Positions 58,646 through 64,000 of a stretch of DNA of 64,000 nt are shown one piece after another (within the stretch, counting starts at the first letter, position 1; every line of letters starts with the position of its first letter). The notes under the pieces are model-generated. The model saw only the letters and a list, made by a program, of their open reading frames with translations. It did not search any database and was not told the DNA's origin. Source of the DNA: Streptomyces fodineus (lineage in GTDB: Bacteria > Actinomycetota > Actinomycetes > Streptomycetales > Streptomycetaceae); contig NZ_CP017248.1 of assembly GCF_001735805.1 (NCBI RefSeq), positions 9,300,001 through 9,364,000 of the forward strand, read 5' to 3'. A program made the position numbers and the translations under genes.

Positions 58646-59830
58646 ATGACCATCACCGTCGTCGGAGCGTCGCTGGCGGGACTGAGCACGGTCCGCGCAC
58701 TGCGCGCGGAGGGCTACGACGGCGGCATCGTGGTCGTAGGAGAAGAGCGTCACCTCCCTTACGACCGCCCCCCGTTGTCCAAGGACTTCCTCAAGGGCGA
58801 CCTCGACGCCGACGCTCTCGCGCTCGGTGACGCGGGCGAATACCAGGACCTGGACGTGCGGTGGCTGCTCGGCGAGCGAGCGGTACGGCTCGACCCCGCC
58901 GACCGCTCGGTGACCCTGGCCGGAGGACGCCGCCTGCGCACCCAAGGCGTCGTCATCGCCACCGGTGCCACTCCCCGGACACTCCCCGGCGCGGACGGGC
59001 TGGCCGGCGTCCACACCCTGCGCACCCTGGACGACGCCCAGGCCCTGCGCGCCGAGCTGCTGAACGGCCTGCCCCGGATCGTCGTCATCGGCGCCGGTTT
59101 CATCGGCGCCGAGGTGGCGTCCACCGCCCACCGGCTCGGGCTCCACGTCACCGTCGTCGAGGCGCTCGACGTACCACTGGAGCGCCAACTGGGGCGCGAG
59201 ATGGGGCTGGTGTGCTCCTCGCTGCACAGCGACCACGGGGTTGGTCTGCTGTGCGGCATGGGCGTGGCGGGACTCCTCGGCGACGGCCGGGTCACCGGAG
59301 TGCGACTGGCGGACGGGCGGGTGCTGCCGGCCGACGTCGTGGTCGTCGGGGTGGGCGTGCGGCCCGCCACCGACTGGCTCGCCGGTTCCGGCGTCGAGGT
59401 GGACGACGGCGTGGTGTGTGACGCCGGCTGCGCCACCGGCGTCCCGGGCGTGGTCGCCGTCGGAGACGTCGCCCGCTGCCCCCACCCGTTCACCGGGCGG
59501 CACGCGCGCATCGAGCACTGGAGCAACGCCACGCAGCAGGCGACGACCGCCGCCCGCACACTGCTCTCGGGTGTGTCGGTCCCCGCCCCGGTCACCGCGC
59601 CGTACTTCTGGTCCGACCAGTACCAGGTGCGCATCCAGCTCGCCGGGCATGTCGCTCCCGGCGCCGTGCCCCAGGTCGTCGACGGCGACCTCGACAGCCG
59701 TTCCTTCACCGCCGTCTACCGGCGCGAGGACACCCCGGTCGCGGTGCTCTCCCTGAACCAGCCGAAGCTGTTCAACCGACTCCGCCGCACCCTCACCCCC
59801 GCCGCCGTAACCGCCGGCGCCGCCTCATGA
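58646..59830 (+). CDS. FAD-dependent ferredoxin reductase, copy 2
   Basis: 394 residues. Same architecture as copy 1: MTITVVGASLAGLSTVRALR, LPYDRPPLSKDFLKGDLDAD, IVVIGAGFIGAEVASTAHRL, VVAVGDVARCPHPF and APYFWSDQYQVRIQLAGHVA. GGAGG before ATG 58646. It is separated from the copy 2 ferredoxin by folP, iclR copy 2 and purU but shares their operator type, so it probably reduces one or both Rieske ferredoxins. Followed by sdaA. Confidence 0.92.
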   Translation: MTITVVGASLAGLSTVRALRAEGYDGGIVVVGEERHLPYDRPPLSKDFLKGDLDADALALGDAGEYQDLDVRWLLGERAVRLDPADRSVTLAGGRRLRTQGVVIATGATPRTLPGADGLAGVHTLRTLDDAQALRAELLNGLPRIVVIGAGFIGAEVASTAHRLGLHVTVVEALDVPLERQLGREMGLVCSSLHSDHGVGLLCGMGVAGLLGDGRVTGVRLADGRVLPADVVVVGVGVRPATDWLAGSGVEVDDGVVCDAGCATGVPGVVAVGDVARCPHPFTGRHARIEHWSNATQQATTAARTLLSGVSVPAPVTAPYFWSDQYQVRIQLAGHVAPGAVPQVVDGDLDSRSFTAVYRREDTPVAVLSLNQPKLFNRLRRTLTPAAVTAGAAS

Positions 59831-59971
59831 GCCCGCGCCCTGTCCGTCGACGGCCCCGCACGTCGCCGAGGCACAAGCACCCTCTCCACCCAGACCTGTA
59901 ACCGAGATCCCTCCCCCAGGGGTGTGCCCGGCACATGCCCGGCACGCTCCGCCCGTCCCACGGAGTACGGC

Positions 59972-61354
<1,383 letters not shown>

Positions 61355-61532
61355 GCAGCGGACGCGGCGCAAGAGGCAGCGGAAAAGGGGGCGCAGCCGG
61401 CCAACTCCGGTCCCAACGACACCCGATGAGCGGCATTCTCGTACGGGGGCAGACCCGGCGGACTACGCGCGGGCCCTGTACGGCTTCGCCGACGGCCCTG
61501 CTACGCAAGCCTCAGCCGGACCCCGAGTCCCG

Positions 61533-62243
61533 CTATGACCAGCACCCCGCAGTGAGGCTGGTGCGGACGAGGCGGAAGGTGGCCGCCGGGTCCGCGGCGC
61601 GTGTGACGGTTCGCCCCACGACGACATGCGAGGCGCCCGCGACGACGGCCGCACGCGGCGTGCCGGCGCGGGCATGCTCGCCCGGAGAGCCGTCACCGGG
61701 CAGCGTGACCCCCGGCGTGACGATCAGGGCGTCGGCGCCCAGTGCGCTGCGCAAGGCCGCGACCTCCCGAGGCGAGGCGACCACACCATGACAGCCGGCC
61801 TTGCCCGCCAGACGGGCCAGCCTGACCACCTGCTCCTCGGTCGAGCCGCTGACGCCGATGTCGGCAAGGTCCCCATCGGTCATGCTGGTGACCACGGTCA
61901 GGGCGAGGATCCGCAGCCCGGGGAAGGCGCGGGCGGCATCGACGGCGGCGGTCATGATGCCCAGACCGCCCATGCCGTGCACCGTCACCATGGAGACGCC
62001 GAGAGCCCCCGCGGCCCGGACGGCACCGGCGACCGAGTTGGGGATCTCGAACAGCTTGAGGTCCAGGAAGACCTCCTTGCCCCGCGCAACAAGGAGCTTG
62101 ACGAAGTCAGGGCCGGCCACGGTGAGGAGCTCCAGGCCGACCTTGTAGAGACGGCACTCGTCGCCCAGCCGGTCGACGATGTCCTCGGCGGCGGCACGGC
62201 TGTCGCAGTCCAGGGCGACGATGATCTGGTTGTTCGCATTCAT
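61533..62243 (-). CDS. pyrF: Orotidine-5'-phosphate-decarboxylase-like protein with altered active-site motifs
   Basis: 236 residues from ATG 62243. Group-I-type PyrF barrel: NQIIVALDCDSRAAAEDIVD, VGLELLTVAGPDFV, VTVHGMGGLGIMTAAVDAA, ALTVVTSMTDGDLADIGVSG, VVASPREVAALR and HVVVGRTVTRAADP. The catalytic D-x-K-x-x-D-I-P-N motif reads DLKLFEIPN (last Asp replaced by Glu), and the phosphate loop that normally reads PGIRP...DQ reads PGVTLPGDGSPGEHAR. Actinomycete pyrimidine operons usually hold the longer group-II PyrF, so this is probably a paralogue; a different ligand is possible. Confidence 0.75.
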   Translation of the reverse strand: MNANNQIIVALDCDSRAAAEDIVDRLGDECRLYKVGLELLTVAGPDFVKLLVARGKEVFLDLKLFEIPNSVAGAVRAAGALGVSMVTVHGMGGLGIMTAAVDAARAFPGLRILALTVVTSMTDGDLADIGVSGSTEEQVVRLARLAGKAGCHGVVASPREVAALRSALGADALIVTPGVTLPGDGSPGEHARAGTPRAAVVAGASHVVVGRTVTRAADPAATFRLVRTSLTAGCWS

Positions 62244-62311
62244 GCCGCCATTGTGCGCGCCGCCACGAACCGTTGATCGTTCCCGGGATCCGCACCTCGC
62301 CGCTTGCCTCA

Positions 62312-63841
62312 TCAGAGGAAGCTGACGCCCTGGGCCAGATTGAGTTCGCCGGAGTAGTTGATGGTGTTGGTGGCCGAGCGCATGTAGGACTTCCAGGCGT
62401 CCGAGCCGGCCTCCCGGCCGCCGCCGGTGTCCTTCTCGCCTCCGAAGGCGCCGCCGATCTCGGCTCCGGACGTGCCGATGTTGACGTTGGCGATGCCGCA
62501 GTCGGAGCCGGCGGCGGACAGGAAGATCTCCGCCTCCTGCTGGTCGCGGGTGAAGATGCTGGACGACAGGCCCTGGGGGACGTCGTTGTGCAGCGCGATC
62601 GCCTCGTCGAGGGTGTCGTAGGTGACGACGTACAGGATCGGTGCGAAGGTCTCCTCCCGTACGACGTCGCTCTGTTCGTCGACGCGGACGAGAACCGGCT
62701 CGGTGTACGCCGCCGCGGGTGCCGCCTCGGCCAGGCGCCGGTTTCCGCCGGCCAGGATCTTGCCGCCCTGGGCCTGGACGCGGGCGAGGGCGCCCCGCAT
62801 GGCGTCGAGAGCCGTGGTGGAGATGAGCGGGCCGACCAGCGTGGTGTCGTCGAACGGGTTGCCGATGGGCAGCTTGGTGTAGGCCGTGGTCAGCCGCTCG
62901 ATGAGGGTGTCGGCGATGTCGCGGTGGACGATGAGGCGGCGCAGGGTGGTGCAGCGCTGGCCCGCGGTGCCGGCCGCGGCGAAGACGATGGCCGGGACGG
63001 CGAGGTCCAGGTCGGCGGAAGGCGTCACGATCGCGGCGTTGTTGCCGCCGAGTTCCAGCAGGCTGCGGCCGAAGCGCGCGGCGACGCGGGGGCCGACCTC
63101 GCGGCCCATGCGGGTGGAGCCGGTGGCACTGACGAGGGCGACGCGGGGGTCGTCGACGAGCGTCTCGCCGACCGCGCGGCCACCGAGGAGCAGGCGGTGC
63201 ACGTCTCGGGGGGCGCCGACCTCGTCGGCGGCGCGGGTGAGCAGGTGGTGGCAGGCCAGGGAGATCAGCGGGGTGAGTTCCGAGGGCTTCCAGATCACGG
63301 TGTCGCCGCAGACGAGGGCGACGGCGGTGTTCCAGGACCATACGGCGGCGGGGAAGTTGAAGGCGGAGATGACGCCGACCGCGCCGAGGGGGTGCCAGGT
63401 CTCGGCCAGGCGGTGGCCGGGGCGTTCGGAGGCGATCGTACGGCCGTAGAGCTGGCGGGACAGGCCTACGGCGAAGTCGCAGATGTCGATCATCTCCTGG
63501 ATCTCGCCGAGCGCCTCGGAGCGGATCTTGCCCGCCTCGATGGTGACGAGGTCGGCCAGGTCGCCCTTGTGCTCGCGCAGCAACTCGCCGAGGCGGCGTA
63601 CGAGTTCACCGCGGCGTGGCGCGGGCGTGGTGCGCCAGGTCAGGAAGGCCGTACGGGAGGCTGCGAGGGCCTGTTCGGTGTCGGCGTCCGTGGCGGACCT
63701 GAGGCCGAAGAGGTGCTCGCCGGTGAGGGGTGTGCGGGCGTGGAGGCCGTCGCCCTCGACCACGTCGACGCCGATGTTCCTCAAGGCGTCACGGGCGTGG
63801 GCCCGCAGGTCGTCCGTGGTGGGCAGTGCGGTGCTGGTCAT
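62312..63841 (-). CDS. ALDH7-type aldehyde dehydrogenase (aminoadipate-semialdehyde / piperideine-6-carboxylate)
   Basis: 509 residues. ALDH core: VISAFNFPAAVWSWNTAVAL, Glu motif SLLELGGNNAAIV and catalytic Cys in GTAGQRCTTLRRLIVH. NNAAIV and GQRCTT, together with TYTEPVLVRV-like and GIANVNIGTSGAEIGGAFGG segments, point to the antiquitin/ALDH7 group acting on alpha-aminoadipate semialdehyde in lysine catabolism. Not obviously linked to the betaine island. A partial gene lies 23 bp upstream in the same direction, probably the same operon. Confidence 0.88.
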   Translation of the reverse strand: MTSTALPTTDDLRAHARDALRNIGVDVVEGDGLHARTPLTGEHLFGLRSATDADTEQALAASRTAFLTWRTTPAPRRGELVRRLGELLREHKGDLADLVTIEAGKIRSEALGEIQEMIDICDFAVGLSRQLYGRTIASERPGHRLAETWHPLGAVGVISAFNFPAAVWSWNTAVALVCGDTVIWKPSELTPLISLACHHLLTRAADEVGAPRDVHRLLLGGRAVGETLVDDPRVALVSATGSTRMGREVGPRVAARFGRSLLELGGNNAAIVTPSADLDLAVPAIVFAAAGTAGQRCTTLRRLIVHRDIADTLIERLTTAYTKLPIGNPFDDTTLVGPLISTTALDAMRGALARVQAQGGKILAGGNRRLAEAAPAAAYTEPVLVRVDEQSDVVREETFAPILYVVTYDTLDEAIALHNDVPQGLSSSIFTRDQQEAEIFLSAAGSDCGIANVNIGTSGAEIGGAFGGEKDTGGGREAGSDAWKSYMRSATNTINYSGELNLAQGVSFL

Positions 63842-63864
63842 GGTGATCCTCGGGGGTGTGAGAG

Positions 63865-64000
63865 TCAGCCGAGAGTGCCGGTGAGGCCGAGTGCGCGGGC
63901 GATCCCGGCGACGGAGGTGTTCTGCTGCCGCTCGTAAAGGGCGAAGGGGTCCAGGACCTCGCGGTCGATGGCGCCGGAGAGCCAGGCGGTGTCGTAAGCG
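63865..64000 (-). CDS. 3' end of a gene running off the right edge
   Basis: The last 45 residues read AYDTAWLSGAIDREVLDPFA, then LYERQQNTSVAGIARALGLT and GTLG before TGA. It lies directly upstream of the ALDH7 gene, so a lysine- or aminoadipate-catabolic enzyme is plausible (a 2-oxoadipate dioxygenase-type protein is one guess), but the fragment is too short to identify. Confidence 0.5.
   Translation of the reverse strand, partial: AYDTAWLSGAIDREVLDPFALYERQQNTSVAGIARALGLTGTLG

Noticed and set aside
61355..61532. Short plus-strand stretch reading ADPADYARALYGFADG after sdaA
   Set aside because: It could be a gene-end relic, but it is too short and too compositionally biased to assign.

Overview
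The window reads as Streptomyces or a very close actinomycete chromosome: extremely GC-rich DNA with long shadow ORFs on both strands, GTG starts, stop/start-overlapped (ATGA, GTGA) operons, a mycothiol-dependent dehydrogenase, DUF5133 and CBS small proteins, and many secreted beta-propeller and lipoprotein products. No rRNA, tRNA, CRISPR array, prophage or insertion sequence was recognised.

Left part (1-30.8 kb). A divergent 5-oxoproline block opens the window: pcp, DUF979 and DUF969 on the minus strand (with a decayed DUF2891 gene behind them) and pxpABC on the plus strand, sharing a promoter that carries two near-identical 15-bp palindromes. Then come a FUSC membrane protein, an alpha/beta hydrolase, secreted proteins, a HIT-like hydrolase, an Rhizobium-etli-type asparaginase, an ABC ATPase/permease/beta-propeller-phosphoesterase operon whose ATPase has a 29-copy heptad-repeat tail, a methyltransferase/BBE-oxidase pair, a secreted S33 peptidase, a sphingomyelinase-like enzyme, a CapA-like protein and small stress-type proteins. 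This part contains many scars: a three-way recombination mosaic at 22.5-23.9 kb, an internally deleted methyltransferase at 24.7 kb, two genes with single-base frameshifts, and relic gene ends.

Right part (30.9-61.4 kb). A nearly complete choline/glycine-betaine-to-pyruvate catabolic island. BetA and BetB oxidise choline to betaine; an ABC system (ATPase, double permease, lipoprotein) imports betaine; a Rieske oxygenase with Rieske ferredoxin(s) and FAD reductase(s) should remove the first methyl group; dimethylglycine oxidase and heterotetrameric-type sarcosine oxidase (SoxB, a fused SoxD-SoxA, SoxG) remove the others; GlyA makes serine and SdaA makes pyruvate. One-carbon units go through FolD and PurU to formate, an MTHFR-like protein and a second FolP serve folate, and S-(hydroxymethyl)mycothiol dehydrogenase plus a metallo-hydrolase handle formaldehyde. 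Two nearly identical IclR regulators are embedded. Upstream of nine transcription units I find the same layout: a TTGAC-type -35 (eight of nine), then 30-34 bp further two 15-bp TTGCG-N5-CGCAA palindromes exactly 19 bp apart; single copies cover the start codons of both iclR genes. This looks like one IclR regulon controlling the whole island.

Right edge (61.5-64 kb). A divergent group-I-like PyrF paralogue with altered catalytic motifs, and an ALDH7-type aminoadipate-semialdehyde/piperideine-6-carboxylate dehydrogenase downstream of a gene that runs off the window.
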